The position numbers and the translations under genes were made by a program. A DNA stretch of 64,000 nucleotides from Gordonia mangrovi. Its GTDB lineage: Bacteria > Actinomycetota > Actinomycetes > Mycobacteriales > Mycobacteriaceae. Positions 18,445-27,291 of the stretch are shown here, piece by piece. Position 1 is the first letter of the stretch. Each line of letters starts with the position of its first letter. The stretch is from positions 620,001-684,000 of the forward strand of contig NZ_CP102850.1 in the NCBI RefSeq assembly GCF_024734075.1. Direction: 5' to 3'. Below the pieces are notes generated by a model that saw nothing but the letters and a program-made list of their open reading frames with translations, did not search any database and had not been told where the DNA came from.

Positions 18445-19497
18445 TTACAGCTGCTCGGTCTCAGCGAAATCCTCACCGGAGTCGGCGTCGAACGACGCGT
18501 CATCGGTCCACGTACCGGTTGCCGGGTCGTAGCCGGCGACCTGCGACGGGTCGAAGCTGGCCGGGCTGTCCTTGAGCGACAGACCCAGCGCGTGCAGCTT
18601 GACCTTCACCTCGTCGATCGACTTCTGGCCGAAGTTGCGGATGTCGAGCAGATCCGACTCGGTCCGGGCAACCAGCTCGCCGACGGTGTGCACACCCTCG
18701 CGCTTGAGGCAGTTGTAGGACCGGACGGTCAGCTCGAGATCCTCGATCGGCAGGCTGAACGACGCGATGTGGTCGGCCTCGGCCGGCGACGGCCCGATCT
18801 CGATCCCCTCGGCCTCCACGTTGAGCTCCCGGGCGAGCCCGAACAGCTCGACCAGGGTCTTGCCCGCAGAAGCGAGCGCGTCACGCGCGGTGATCGAGTT
18901 CTTGGTCTCCACATCGAGCACGAGCCGATCGAAGTCGGTGCGCTGCTCGACACGGGTGGCCTCGACCTTGTAGGTCACCTTGAGCACCGGCGAGTAGATC
19001 GAGTCGACCGGAATCCGGCCGATCTCGGCACCCGACGCCTTGTTCTGCACGGCCGGCACGTAGCCGCGGCCCCGCTCGACGACGAGCTCGATCTCGAGCT
19101 TGCCCTTGTCGTTGAGGGTCGCGATGTGCAGGTCAGGGTTGTGCACGGTGACACCGGCCGGAGGCACGATGTCGGCGCCGGTGACGGTGCCCGGACCCTG
19201 CTTGCGCACGTACATGGTGACCGGCTCGTCCTCTTCGGAGCTCACCACGAGGCCCTTGAGGTTCAGGATGATGTCGGTGACGTCTTCCTTGACCCCGGGG
19301 ACGGTGGTGAACTCGTGCAGGACACCGTCGATGCGGATGCTGGTGATGGCAGCTCCGGGGATCGACGAGAGCAGGGTACGACGCAGCGAGTTGCCGAGGG
19401 TGTAGCCGAAGCCCGGCTCGAGCGGCTCGATGACGAACTTCGAGCGGTCCTCGGCGATGATCTCCTCGGTCAGAGTGGGTCGCTGTGAGATGAGCAT
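18445..19497 (-). CDS. rpoA: RNA polymerase alpha subunit
   Basis: A 350-residue protein from the ATG at 19497 ([12 protein letters not shown]). The N-terminal dimerisation domain shows [20 protein letters not shown]. The C-terminal domain shows [20 protein letters not shown] and [11 protein letters not shown], the part that binds UP elements and activators. An acidic tail ends ETEQL. The frame is open 107 codons further upstream, but that stretch overlaps rpsD and is not real. It is in the alpha operon between rpsD and rplQ. A 7-bp hairpin (18412-18418 with 18442-18448) overlaps its stop codon. Confidence 0.98.
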   Translation of the reverse strand: MLISQRPTLTEEIIAEDRSKFVIEPLEPGFGYTLGNSLRRTLLSSIPGAAITSIRIDGVLHEFTTVPGVKEDVTDIILNLKGLVVSSEEDEPVTMYVRKQGPGTVTGADIVPPAGVTVHNPDLHIATLNDKGKLEIELVVERGRGYVPAVQNKASGAEIGRIPVDSIYSPVLKVTYKVEATRVEQRTDFDRLVLDVETKNSITARDALASAGKTLVELFGLARELNVEAEGIEIGPSPAEADHIASFSLPIEDLELTVRSYNCLKREGVHTVGELVARTESDLLDIRNFGQKSIDEVKVKLHALGLSLKDSPASFDPSQVAGYDPATGTWTDDASFDADSGEDFAETEQL

Positions 19498-19576
19498 TTC
19501 TTGTGTATCTCCTTGTGGCCGACCGCTATATGACGGCCTAGAAGTGGACCGAACAGCTGATGCTGTAGGGCTGGGA

Positions 19577-20182
19577 TTACTTCGAGTAGAACTCGACGAT
19601 GAGCTGTTCCTGCAACGGCACGTCGATCTGGGCACGCTCGGGCACGTTGTGCACGAGGATGCGCAGCGTCGACGGGACCACCTGCAGCCAACCCGGGACC
19701 GGACGATCGCCCTGGATCTCCTTGGCGATCTGGAACGGGACGGTCTGCAGCGACTTCGGCCGGACGTCGATGATGTCGTACTGGCTGACGCGATAGCTGG
19801 GCACGTCCACGCGCACACCGTTGACGGTGAGGTGACCGTGGGTGACCATCTGGCGGGCCTGACGACGGGTCCGGGCCAGTCCGGCGCGGTACACGACGTT
19901 GTCGAGGCGGGTCTCCAGGAGCTTCAGCAGCTCGTCACCGGTCTTGCCGGTGCGACGGTTGGCCTCTTCGTAGTAACGACGGAACTGCTTCTCCATCACT
20001 CCGTAGGTGAAGCGGGCCTTCTGCTTCTCCTGCAGCTGCAGCAGGTACTCGCTCTCCTTGATCCGCGAACGGCCGTGCTGGCCGGGCGGGTAGGGGCGAC
20101 GCTCGAACGCCTGGTCGCCGCCGATGAGATCGACGCGCAGACGACGGGACTTCTTGGTTGCGGGGCCGGTATAACGAGCCAT
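19577..20182 (-). CDS. rpsD: 30S ribosomal protein S4
   Basis: A 201-residue protein starting [19 protein letters not shown], with the S4 RNA-binding domain [20 protein letters not shown]. It contains no cysteines, so it is the zinc-free form, as in mycobacteria. S4 starts 30S assembly, and in several bacteria it represses its own operon by binding a leader RNA before rpsM; a structured leader is present here. Confidence 0.98.
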   Translation of the reverse strand: MARYTGPATKKSRRLRVDLIGGDQAFERRPYPPGQHGRSRIKESEYLLQLQEKQKARFTYGVMEKQFRRYYEEANRRTGKTGDELLKLLETRLDNVVYRAGLARTRRQARQMVTHGHLTVNGVRVDVPSYRVSQYDIIDVRPKSLQTVPFQIAKEIQGDRPVPGWLQVVPSTLRILVHNVPERAQIDVPLQEQLIVEFYSK

Positions 20183-20207
20183 TTTCTTCTACCTCTTCCT
20201 TTCCCGC

Positions 20208-20615
20208 TTAGACCCGACGCCGCTTGGGCGGACGGCAACCGTTGTGCGGCTGCGGGGTGACATCGGAGATGGTGCCGACCTCGAGACCGGCGGCCTGCAG
20301 CGACCGGATGGCGGTCTCACGACCCGAACCCGGTCCCTTGACGAACACGTCGACCTTCTTGACGCCGTGCTCCTGGGCCTTGCGCGCAGCGTTCTCCGCG
20401 GCGAGCTGAGCCGCGAACGGGGTGCTCTTGCGCGAGCCCTTGAAGCCGACATGACCCGAGGACGCCCAGCTGATGACGGCGCCGTTCGGCTCGGTGATCG
20501 ACACGATGGTGTTGTTGAACGTCGACTTGATGTGTGCGTGGCCGTGCGGGACGTTCTTCTTATCGCGACGGCGGGTGCCCTTCTTGGGGCCTGCGCTACG
20601 TGACTTGGGTGGCAT
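20208..20615 (-). CDS. rpsK: 30S ribosomal protein S11
   Basis: A 135-residue protein with the S11 core [20 protein letters not shown] and the C-terminal [18 protein letters not shown]. Its ATG overlaps the rpsM stop by one base (TAATG), indicating coupling. It forms part of the 30S platform near the E site. Confidence 0.98.
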   Translation of the reverse strand: MPPKSRSAGPKKGTRRRDKKNVPHGHAHIKSTFNNTIVSITEPNGAVISWASSGHVGFKGSRKSTPFAAQLAAENAARKAQEHGVKKVDVFVKGPGSGRETAIRSLQAAGLEVGTISDVTPQPHNGCRPPKRRRV

Positions 20616-20983
20616 TACTTCTTCTTCCCGGCGATGGTCTTCTTCGGGCCCTTGCGAGTACGGGCATTGGTCTTGGTGCGCTGTCCGCGGACGGGCAGGC
20701 CACGACGGTGACGCAGACCCTGGTAGCAGCCGATCTCGATCTTGCGACGGATGTCGGCCTGCACCTCGCGACGCAGGTCACCTTCGACCCTCACCGAGTT
20801 CTCGATGTATTCACGCAGCTTGGCGACATCGGCGTCGGTGAGATCCTTTGCGCGGAGGTCGGCCGACAGGCCGGTCCCCTCGAGGATCTCCTTGGAGGTG
20901 GTACGACCAACTCCATAGATGTAGGTCAGTGCGATCTCCAGCCGCTTCTCGCGGGGGAGATCCACACCAGCAACACGTGCCAT
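20615..20983 (-). CDS. rpsM: 30S ribosomal protein S13
   Basis: The start chosen is the ATG at 20983 ([20 protein letters not shown]), the conserved N-terminus, giving 122 residues; the frame is open five codons further. The C-terminus, GKKK after the basic [12 protein letters not shown] stretch, reaches toward tRNA in the ribosome. It is preceded by a 215-base gap containing a folded leader. Confidence 0.98.
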   Translation of the reverse strand: MARVAGVDLPREKRLEIALTYIYGVGRTTSKEILEGTGLSADLRAKDLTDADVAKLREYIENSVRVEGDLRREVQADIRRKIEIGCYQGLRHRRGLPVRGQRTKTNARTRKGPKKTIAGKKK

Positions 20984-21198
20984 GTGGCATTCCTTCACTT
21001 CTCAGAGGTCTGCTCCCAGTCCGCCCCCGACTCTTCTGTGGTGCTTGACGCTGCGGGGCTCCGGCCTCTGAACCGGAGGTGGGCGTCGACCCGTGTGTCG
21101 ACGCTGGTGCTGGGAGGGCTTCACAAGAATGTTCAGCTCTTCGATGCATATTCAATTGTGGTCTGTAACTCTCAAGCGACCCCGAGGGGTGCCGATGA
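20984..21198 (-). promoter_or_regulatory. Structured leader and possible internal promoter upstream of rpsM
   Basis: Two hairpins (21059-21064 with 21073-21078, and 21083-21090 with 21097-21104) are enclosed by a 7-bp stem of 21013-21019 with 21110-21116, giving a multibranched fold. Upstream, TTGAGA (complement of 21170-21175) and an AATATG-like box (21147-21152) are 17 bp apart, a weak promoter. In other bacteria the mRNA region before rpsM binds S4 to control the alpha operon; the same role here is an inference. Confidence 0.45.
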
Positions 21199-21312
21199 TC
21201 AGCCCTGACGCTGCTTGTGACGCAGGTTGTCGCAGATCACCATGACCCGACCGTTGCGGCGGATCACCTTGCACTTCTCGCAGATCGGCTTGACGCTCGG
21301 CTGAACCTTCAC
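21199..21312 (-). CDS. rpmJ: 50S ribosomal protein L36
   Basis: A 37-residue protein starting at a [23 protein letters not shown], ending [11 protein letters not shown]. The zinc ligands C11, C14, C27 and H32 are all present, so it is the zinc-binding form. It sits between infA and rpsM as usual. Confidence 0.97.
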   Translation of the reverse strand: MKVQPSVKPICEKCKVIRRNGRVMVICDNLRHKQRQG

Positions 21313-21386
21313 GTCCGCTTCTCCTTGACTCGTCCGGGCACGACGAAGCCGTGCCCGATCGTCCTCACCCCTGGTTGGGGAAAGTC

Positions 21387-21608
21387 CTACTTGTACCGAT
21401 AAACGATGCGCCCACGACCGAGGTCGTACGGCGAGAGTTCCACGACGACCCGGTCCTCGGGCAGGATGCGGATGTAGTGCTGCCGCATCTTGCCGCTGAT
21501 GTGGGCGAGAACCTTGTGCCCGTTCTCCAGCTCAATGCGAAACATCGCATTGGGCAGGGGTTCGATCACTCGTCCCTCGACCTCGATGGCCCCGTCTTTT
21601 TTCGCCAT
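21387..21608 (-). CDS. infA: Translation initiation factor IF-1
   Basis: A 73-residue S1/OB-fold protein starting [20 protein letters not shown] and ending [10 protein letters not shown]. It binds the ribosomal A site during initiation. The frame is open 17 codons further upstream but the conserved N-terminus fixes the start. It is the first gene of the alpha-operon cluster. Confidence 0.98.
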   Translation of the reverse strand: MAKKDGAIEVEGRVIEPLPNAMFRIELENGHKVLAHISGKMRQHYIRILPEDRVVVELSPYDLGRGRIVYRYK

Positions 21609-21861
21609 GTCCTCCGCGATCCTGGCTTCCGGTCGGCGGAGATCGCCCAGCGATCCCATGACGCGAAGCCCGGTTGAAACCGTGTTTATCCGTTAGTGTG
21701 TGGTCACCGATCGTCGCCGACCGGCTCCCTTGGGTCCGGCACTCGCCGGACCGCCCACCTGCACCGCTTCGGTGCAGGACATGCAGATACCGGCGCGCGA
21801 CGCACACCGACGTTCAATGTTACGCGAACTGGCAGTTCAGACCAAACCGCCAGGAGCTGAG

Positions 21862-21931
21862 ACAACCGCGCACTCCCCACGCTGCCGCGCACGTCGCGAC
21901 ATGCGCGGCACCGTGGCAGATGCGCGGTTGT
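21862..21931. repeat. Nested hairpin element, copy A (upstream of mce operon)
   Basis: Three nested stems are visible: 21862-21872 with 21921-21931 (11 bp), 21877-21881 with 21912-21916 (5 bp), and 21883-21891 with 21902-21910 (9 bp). Over 67 bp (21865-21931) it matches 31041-31107 at 52 of 67 positions without gaps and in the same orientation. It could be a dispersed palindromic repeat or an RNA structure. Confidence 0.8.
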
Positions 21932-22014
21932 GTCGAGCCGCGCCGACACAGCGGCAATACAGCGGCAACGAGGTGTGCGGCCCCACAGCACGAATTCGGT
22001 GTGATGTGGGACAC

Positions 22015-22040
22015 TTGACCACATATATGATACATATGAC
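22015..22040 (+). promoter_or_regulatory. AT-rich promoter/operator patch before the mce operon
   Basis: TTGACC (22015-22020) resembles a -35 box. It is followed by an 11-bp-spaced direct repeat: ACATATATGA at 22021 and ACATATGACT at 22032. No canonical -10 at ideal spacing is clear. The AT-rich block in a very GC-rich setting, about 100 bases before the operon's ATG, suggests a regulated promoter. Confidence 0.45.
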
Positions 22041-22137
22041 TTGAAACACGCCATCAGTTGTTGGCTGATGGACGACACGCGCTCGGTTCGTCGTCGCACA
22101 CGACGCTCGGGGGAACGAAGGATTTCGGGGGAAATTC

Positions 22138-22995
22138 ATGAACGCGCCATCGACGTACGCTCCGCCGTGGGCCAAACCGGTGGCCAGGGCGGTCCATGGC
22201 GCGGACACGTCCCTGGCCTACGTGGGCCAATTCCTCACCTTCGTCTACTACACGATCCGCTACATACCCACCACCTTCGTCCACTACCCACGCCAAACCG
22301 TGCGCGCCGTCACCGACCTCGCGTGGGGACGCGGCGCGGTCATCGTCGGAGGCGGGACCGCCCTGGTCATGGCCGCGCTGGGCATCGCCGCCGGTGCGAC
22401 GGTGGCGGTGATCGCACACAGCACGCTGGACCTCGTCGGCCTCGGCGCCGTCTCCGGCGCCGCGTCGTCGTTCGCCATCACCCGCGAGTTCGCGCCGATC
22501 CTCGCAGCGGTGGCCTTCGCGATCCAGGCGGGGTGCCGGATCACCGCCGAGGTCGGCTCGATGCGGATCAGCGAGGAGATCGACGCGCTCGAGGTCATCG
22601 GCGTGCATGCGATGGCGTTCGTGGTCACCACACGAGTCATCGCGGGGGTGCTCACCACCATCCCGACCTTCCTCGTCGCGCTGGTCGCGAGCTATCTGAG
22701 CAGTTCCCTGGTCGTCGGGTTCCGCGATGAGTCGGTGGGAGCCTACGAACACTATTTCGACCAGTTCCTGAACTTTCCGGACCTCGTGTTCGCGACGATC
22801 AAGTGCGTCGTCTTCGTGGTGGCCGTGACACTGATCCACTCGTACAAGGGGTTCTTCGCCAGTGGCGGCCCGGAGGGTGTCGGGGTCGCCTCGGGCCGGG
22901 CCATCCGCGCCAGTCTGGTGTCGATCATGATCCTCGATCTGATCCTCACCGTGGCGTTCTGGGGCGTCAACTCTCCGTTCAGTTTCCGAGGCTGA
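22138..22995 (+). CDS. YrbEB-type permease of an Mce lipid-import system
   Basis: A 285-residue MlaE/YrbE-family membrane protein with the family motif GSMRISEEIDALEVIGVHAM, and EHYFDQFL, SYKGFFASGGPEGVGVA. These details (EHYF, MRISEEIDALEV) match the B-type YrbE of mycobacterial mce operons. It should pair with a YrbEA to form the permease core driven by an MceG-type ATPase encoded elsewhere. The GGGGGAAA ribosome site before the ATG is strong. Unusually it comes first in the operon with no yrbEA before it; the A-type gene is at the far end. Confidence 0.9.
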   Translation: MNAPSTYAPPWAKPVARAVHGADTSLAYVGQFLTFVYYTIRYIPTTFVHYPRQTVRAVTDLAWGRGAVIVGGGTALVMAALGIAAGATVAVIAHSTLDLVGLGAVSGAASSFAITREFAPILAAVAFAIQAGCRITAEVGSMRISEEIDALEVIGVHAMAFVVTTRVIAGVLTTIPTFLVALVASYLSSSLVVGFRDESVGAYEHYFDQFLNFPDLVFATIKCVVFVVAVTLIHSYKGFFASGGPEGVGVASGRAIRASLVSIMILDLILTVAFWGVNSPFSFRG

Positions 22996-22998
22996 CCG

Positions 22999-24048
22999 AT
23001 GGCCGAATTCCGCATTCCCGGGATGTCCGCCGACACGGCGACCTACCGGCGCCGCGCACTCGCCTTCCTGGCCGCCACCGTGGTGGTCGTCGGCGCGGTC
23101 GTGGTGGTCGATCGAGCGATCCCGAGCGACTCGATCCGGATCACCATGTCCACGTCGACGGTGGCCGGGGGCATCCAGCGAGGCGCGTCGGTGGTCATCA
23201 ACGGCTCTCAGGTCGGCCGGGTGGCCGACGTCACCACGCCGGCGCCGGACACCTACGAGGTCGCCCTCGAGCTCGACCCCGAACGGATGGGCGATTCCGA
23301 CATCCTCACCGATACCGCGATGGTCAGCTACGCGCCCGAGAACCTCTTCGGTATCGCCGCGGTGGTGCTCTACGGACAGCCCGGCGGCGCCCCGCTCCAC
23401 GACGGGTCGAGCTTTTCCCCGCCGGAACCCGAGGACGCCACCCTCACGACCCTGCTGCAGAACCTGAGCGAACTGCAGAACGAGGCGTTCGATCCGTATG
23501 TCGGCGGCGTCCTGGACATCGCCAACCAGGCCACCGGCGGTCTGCTGCCACTGTTCGGTGCGATCGGCCAGATCGCCGGCGACATCGCCGACACGCAGGT
23601 GGTGACCCCCGCCGAGACCCTCCCCCAGTACACGCAGCTGATCGGGCAGGTGCGCGGTGCCGTCGACGATCTGCTGCCGCCGATCAAACAGATCATGGAC
23701 TGGCAGGCACCGCGAGCGCCCGGATACCTGGAGGCCTCCGAGAAGGGCCTCTCGGCCACCGCCGGACCGTTCATGGACGACCTCACCCGCCTGCTCGGAC
23801 CAGACGCGCTCGGGATGACCGAACCACTGATGCCGGTGCTCACCCAGATCATCCAGCGTGTCCAGCAGACCTTCCCGGACAGCCGCCGCAACGGCATCCA
23901 GATCGCCACCCTGATCGAACGGTTGCGCAGGTCGCTGCCCGACACCCCCGACGGCCCGGTGCTCAACGTGGACCTCGTGCTCAGGTCGGCGCCCGGTCTG
24001 GCGGCAGCCCTGCGCCTGCCCACAGGTGGATCGGAGGGTCCTCGATGA
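22999..24048 (+). CDS. Mce protein, first of six (MceA-type)
   Basis: A 349-residue protein with an N-terminal membrane anchor (about residues 20-40) and then an MCE domain (IRITMSTSTVAGGIQRGASV through VVLYGQPGG). A long helical region follows, expected to form part of the tubular needle crossing the periplasm. It lies three bases after yrbEB and overlaps the next gene by four. Lipid substrate unknown. Confidence 0.9.
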   Translation: MAEFRIPGMSADTATYRRRALAFLAATVVVVGAVVVVDRAIPSDSIRITMSTSTVAGGIQRGASVVINGSQVGRVADVTTPAPDTYEVALELDPERMGDSDILTDTAMVSYAPENLFGIAAVVLYGQPGGAPLHDGSSFSPPEPEDATLTTLLQNLSELQNEAFDPYVGGVLDIANQATGGLLPLFGAIGQIAGDIADTQVVTPAETLPQYTQLIGQVRGAVDDLLPPIKQIMDWQAPRAPGYLEASEKGLSATAGPFMDDLTRLLGPDALGMTEPLMPVLTQIIQRVQQTFPDSRRNGIQIATLIERLRRSLPDTPDGPVLNVDLVLRSAPGLAAALRLPTGGSEGPR

Positions 24049-25073
24049 CCAGTTTTCGTCGCGCCCTGGTGTACCTCGTCGTCTTCGCGGTGGTGACCGT
24101 CGCCGGAGGCCTGTTCATCAACAATGCGATCGACCGTCCGGTGCCGGACGTGACCCGCACCTACACCGCCGACTTCGCCAATGCCGCCGGCCTCAAGGTG
24201 GGTAACGACGTGCGGGTGCGCGGTGCCCGGATCGGCAAGGTCACGGCCATCGACGTGCACCATGCCCCGGGCGACCCGACGAGTGTCGCGCGGGTGGAGT
24301 TCGAGTTGTCCGGCGATGCGCGGGTCCATGCCAACAGCACCCTGGCCATCCGCTACCTCAACCTGACGGGCATCCGCTACGTGGACCTGCAGGATCCGGA
24401 GCAGCCCGGCGACCCGATCCCGCAGGACGAGATCATCGGCATCGCATCGACCACCCCGTCGTTCGACGTCACGACGGTGTTCCACGGTCTCGCACCGGTT
24501 TTCGCGACGATGAGCCCAGAGAACATCAACCATTTCTCCGCGAGCCTGCTCGCCGTGGTGGAGGGCGACGGCTCGAGTTTCAGCGAATTCATCAGCTCGC
24601 TGACATCCATGATGCGGCTGGTCGACAATCGCTCCGAGGTGATCAACACACTCGTCGACAACCTCGCCGAACTGTCCGGGGCGGTCGACGGCCGCGCCCA
24701 GTACATCGATCCCATCATCGGGTACATCTCGCGTTTCGGCACCGTGCTCGCCGAGTGGACCCCGGACCTGGAAGGCCTCGCCAACCACACGGGCGAACTC
24801 CTGGTCCAGGCCGACTACCTGCTCGCCGCGCTCGGTCTGCAGCCCAACCGCACCCCCGACGCCGACTTCCTGTTCAACCAGATCAAGCCGATCGGTGAGG
24901 CCGCTATCGGATTGCTCTCGCTGTCGCCCGGCATCCTGCAGTCCATCAACTCGGTCCTGCCGGCGACCGACGCGGCACAGGTCGATCGAACATGTTCGCA
25001 CGGCGCGGCCGAAGTGCCGGCCGAGGTGAAGCTGTTCCTGCGTGGAAGTCAGGTGACCTTGTGCAAACGCTGA
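24045..25073 (+). CDS. Mce protein, second (MceB-type)
   Basis: A 342-residue protein from the ATG at 24045, which overlaps the previous stop (ATGA). It has an N-terminal anchor (LVYLVVFAVVTVAGGLFI), then an MCE domain with VGNDVRVRGARIGKVTAIDV and LNLTGIRYVDLQDPE. The C-terminal helical tail ends in a Cys-containing segment (DRTCSHG and TLCKR) that may form a disulfide. The frame stays open upstream but overlaps mceA. Confidence 0.92.
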   Translation: MTSFRRALVYLVVFAVVTVAGGLFINNAIDRPVPDVTRTYTADFANAAGLKVGNDVRVRGARIGKVTAIDVHHAPGDPTSVARVEFELSGDARVHANSTLAIRYLNLTGIRYVDLQDPEQPGDPIPQDEIIGIASTTPSFDVTTVFHGLAPVFATMSPENINHFSASLLAVVEGDGSSFSEFISSLTSMMRLVDNRSEVINTLVDNLAELSGAVDGRAQYIDPIIGYISRFGTVLAEWTPDLEGLANHTGELLVQADYLLAALGLQPNRTPDADFLFNQIKPIGEAAIGLLSLSPGILQSINSVLPATDAAQVDRTCSHGAAEVPAEVKLFLRGSQVTLCKR

Positions 25074-26176
25074 ACTACGAGAACCTGCGCGAGGACGGCA
25101 CATCCGTGCCGGTGCTGTCGAGCCTCGGTTCGGCGATCCGCGGACTGTGGGATTTCGGCATCGGCCTGGTGAACCGCATGACCGACCACAAGCCGATGTC
25201 CAATCGCGGTCGCCGACGCTCAGAACTGCGGTGGGGCATCGCCGGTGTGGCGGTCACCCTGGTCGCCGCGCTGGTGGCGATCGGCGTCTACTGGTTGACC
25301 CCGGGCCACTACCGGGTCGTCGCGGTGTTCGACGAGGCCGGACAGATGCGGGTCGGCAACAGCGTCCGGGTTGCCGGTGTACCGGTCGGCACGGTGAAGA
25401 GCATCGAGCTCGCCGGTAACCAGGTCGATGTCGAGATGGCCGTGCGGTGGGGCACCTACCTCGGCAATCAGACCCGCGCCGACGTCAAGATGCTCACCAT
25501 CGTCGGCGGCTCCTTCGTCGACCTGACCACGGCGGGTGACGGGCCCCTGGGCGACGAGCCGATTCCGGCCGCGCGCACCACGGTGCCCTACAGCCTCATG
25601 CAGACCTTCCAGACGATCCAGCCCAAGCTCACGAAGATCGACGCCAGTCCGCTGCGCACGACCATGGCCGACTTCGACGAGGCGCTGACCGCCAATCCCG
25701 GCGCGTTGCGCAAGAACATCGGCGTGATCAGCTCGATGCTCGACAACCTGCAGCGGCGCCAGGACGAGTTCGGCTCGATGTTGCGACTCGCGGCCGACTA
25801 TGCCGAGCAGATCAACGCCAACGGCGACGTGATCACCCAGTTGGCCCGCAACCTCAGCAGCTTCATCTCCGAGTACGCGGTGTTCGCCCCACGTCTGAAC
25901 GTGGTCCTGGAGCACACCGGCCTGCTGCTGCAACGTCTGCGCGGTCTCGCCCTGCTCTACGACGACGACATCCAACCGCTGATCGATCAGATCGACGCTA
26001 TCGGACGTGATTTCGGACCGGCGCTGCAGCGCTACACGCCGCTGATCGAACAGGGGCGCGATCTGATCACCCGCCTGGAGGGCATGGTGGCGCCGGACGG
26101 TTCGATCGTCATCGACCAGAGCAATCTGGTCCTGTCGTCGGACTACTGCATACCGATGGTGGGGGTGACGTGCTGA
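25061..26176 (+). CDS. Mce protein, third (MceC-type)
   Basis: A GTG start at 25061, with AGGTG before it, gives 371 residues and a 13-base overlap with the previous gene. The N-terminal cytoplasmic part (about 55 residues) is longer than in its neighbours. The anchor is VAVTLVAALVAIGVYWL, then the MCE domain VGNSVRVAGVPVGTVKSIEL. The C-terminus ends YCIPMVGVTC, with two cysteines. The start codon is a judgement; the frame extends upstream. Confidence 0.9.
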   Translation: MQTLNYENLREDGTSVPVLSSLGSAIRGLWDFGIGLVNRMTDHKPMSNRGRRRSELRWGIAGVAVTLVAALVAIGVYWLTPGHYRVVAVFDEAGQMRVGNSVRVAGVPVGTVKSIELAGNQVDVEMAVRWGTYLGNQTRADVKMLTIVGGSFVDLTTAGDGPLGDEPIPAARTTVPYSLMQTFQTIQPKLTKIDASPLRTTMADFDEALTANPGALRKNIGVISSMLDNLQRRQDEFGSMLRLAADYAEQINANGDVITQLARNLSSFISEYAVFAPRLNVVLEHTGLLLQRLRGLALLYDDDIQPLIDQIDAIGRDFGPALQRYTPLIEQGRDLITRLEGMVAPDGSIVIDQSNLVLSSDYCIPMVGVTC

Positions 26177-27291
26177 TGCTGGTCAAGATCCTCGGTTCCA
26201 AGTGGCTGATCTCCGGTATCTCGATCACGGTGGTCGTCGCGACTCTCGCCGGCCTGTACGTCGTCGGCTCCGGCCTACCCGGCAAACAGCAGTACTGTGC
26301 GGAGTTCGACGACGCCATCGGCCTGTTCCCCGGCAACCACGTCACCCAGCGCGGTGTCACCGTCGGCACCATCACCTCGGTGGAGTCCGGCCCCGGTACC
26401 GCTGTCGTACGGTTCACCGCCGACGGCGCCCAGCGACTTCCGGCCGAGGTCAAGGCCGCAACGGTCGCGCCGTCGGTGATCGCGGTCCGCCAGCTCGCTC
26501 TCATCGGTGACGACACCGGCGGCGAGACGCTGCGCCCGGGCACCTGCATCCCGCGTCTGTCGACGAATACGCCGGTGTCGATCTCGGAGTCGCTGGAGAG
26601 CATCTCGGTCGTCGCGAAACAACTCACCACCGCGGGCGGGCCCGATCAGCTGAAGAACGTCCTCGGTTTCGTCGGCAATCTCGACGACGAACTCTCCGGC
26701 ACCGGACCCGAACTCAACGCGTTGATCAAGAAGCTCGCGATGCCCGCGAACAGTTCGATCAACGGCGCGCTCGTGGACACCGCACGCATCGTGGACAGTG
26801 TGAGCGCCATGTCCACCGGCCTCGCCGGGAACTGGGAGTTCCTCGAACAGTTCATCACCGAGATCACCGGGGTGATCGAACCTCTGGTCCTGCCGACGGT
26901 CGGCAACGTCGTCCGCATCATCGCGGCCGTCCCGGAGACGATCAACCTCTTGACCAATGTCATCTCGCACTACGGGCACTTCGTGTGGCCGGCCCTCGAC
27001 GTCGTGGTGCCGATGGCACGCGTGGTCGGGGCCGGCATGCGGAACTTCGGTGACATCCTCGGCATCGTCCCGGTCCTCATCAAGGCCTTCGACATCTCCT
27101 TCGATCAGAAGTCGTTGGGCCTGCGCATCCGTTACACCCCACCGACCACCCGCATCCCCGCCAAGAATCCAGAGCTGACATGCGCGAACATCAACCGTCT
27201 CGTCCCGGGCCAGTGCACCGTCACCGACCCCGACGGGATGCAGGTCGACGCCATCACGATGGCCCTGATGCTGACCGGGGCCAAACCATGA
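26170..27291 (+). CDS. Mce protein, fourth (MceD-type)
   Basis: A 373-residue protein with a GTG start overlapping the mceC stop by seven bases. The anchor is ISGISITVVVATLAGLYVVG; the MCE domain holds GNHVTQRGVTVGTITSVES. A long helical region and a Cys-containing C-terminus (ELTCANINRLVPGQCTV) follow. Part of the same nine-gene unit. Confidence 0.9.
   Translation: MLMLVKILGSKWLISGISITVVVATLAGLYVVGSGLPGKQQYCAEFDDAIGLFPGNHVTQRGVTVGTITSVESGPGTAVVRFTADGAQRLPAEVKAATVAPSVIAVRQLALIGDDTGGETLRPGTCIPRLSTNTPVSISESLESISVVAKQLTTAGGPDQLKNVLGFVGNLDDELSGTGPELNALIKKLAMPANSSINGALVDTARIVDSVSAMSTGLAGNWEFLEQFITEITGVIEPLVLPTVGNVVRIIAAVPETINLLTNVISHYGHFVWPALDVVVPMARVVGAGMRNFGDILGIVPVLIKAFDISFDQKSLGLRIRYTPPTTRIPAKNPELTCANINRLVPGQCTVTDPDGMQVDAITMALMLTGAKP

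Larger units (their letters stand above)
21609..22137. other. 529-bp divergent region between infA and the mce operon
   Basis: No credible gene is present. It should hold the infA promoter (minus) and the mce promoter (plus). It contains the complex hairpin element at 21862-21931, CGGC-rich short repeats (GCGGCAA twice near 21950-21970) and an AT-rich patch at 22015-22040 that stands out from the surrounding GC-rich sequence. Confidence 0.6.

Noticed and set aside
19498..19818. Upstream extension of rpoA
   Set aside because: It lies inside rpsD and the conserved alpha N-terminus MLISQRPTL begins at 19497.
23370..25103. Long minus-strand open frame across the mce genes
   Set aside because: Composition is that of an antisense shadow in GC-rich DNA; the plus-strand Mce proteins are unambiguous.
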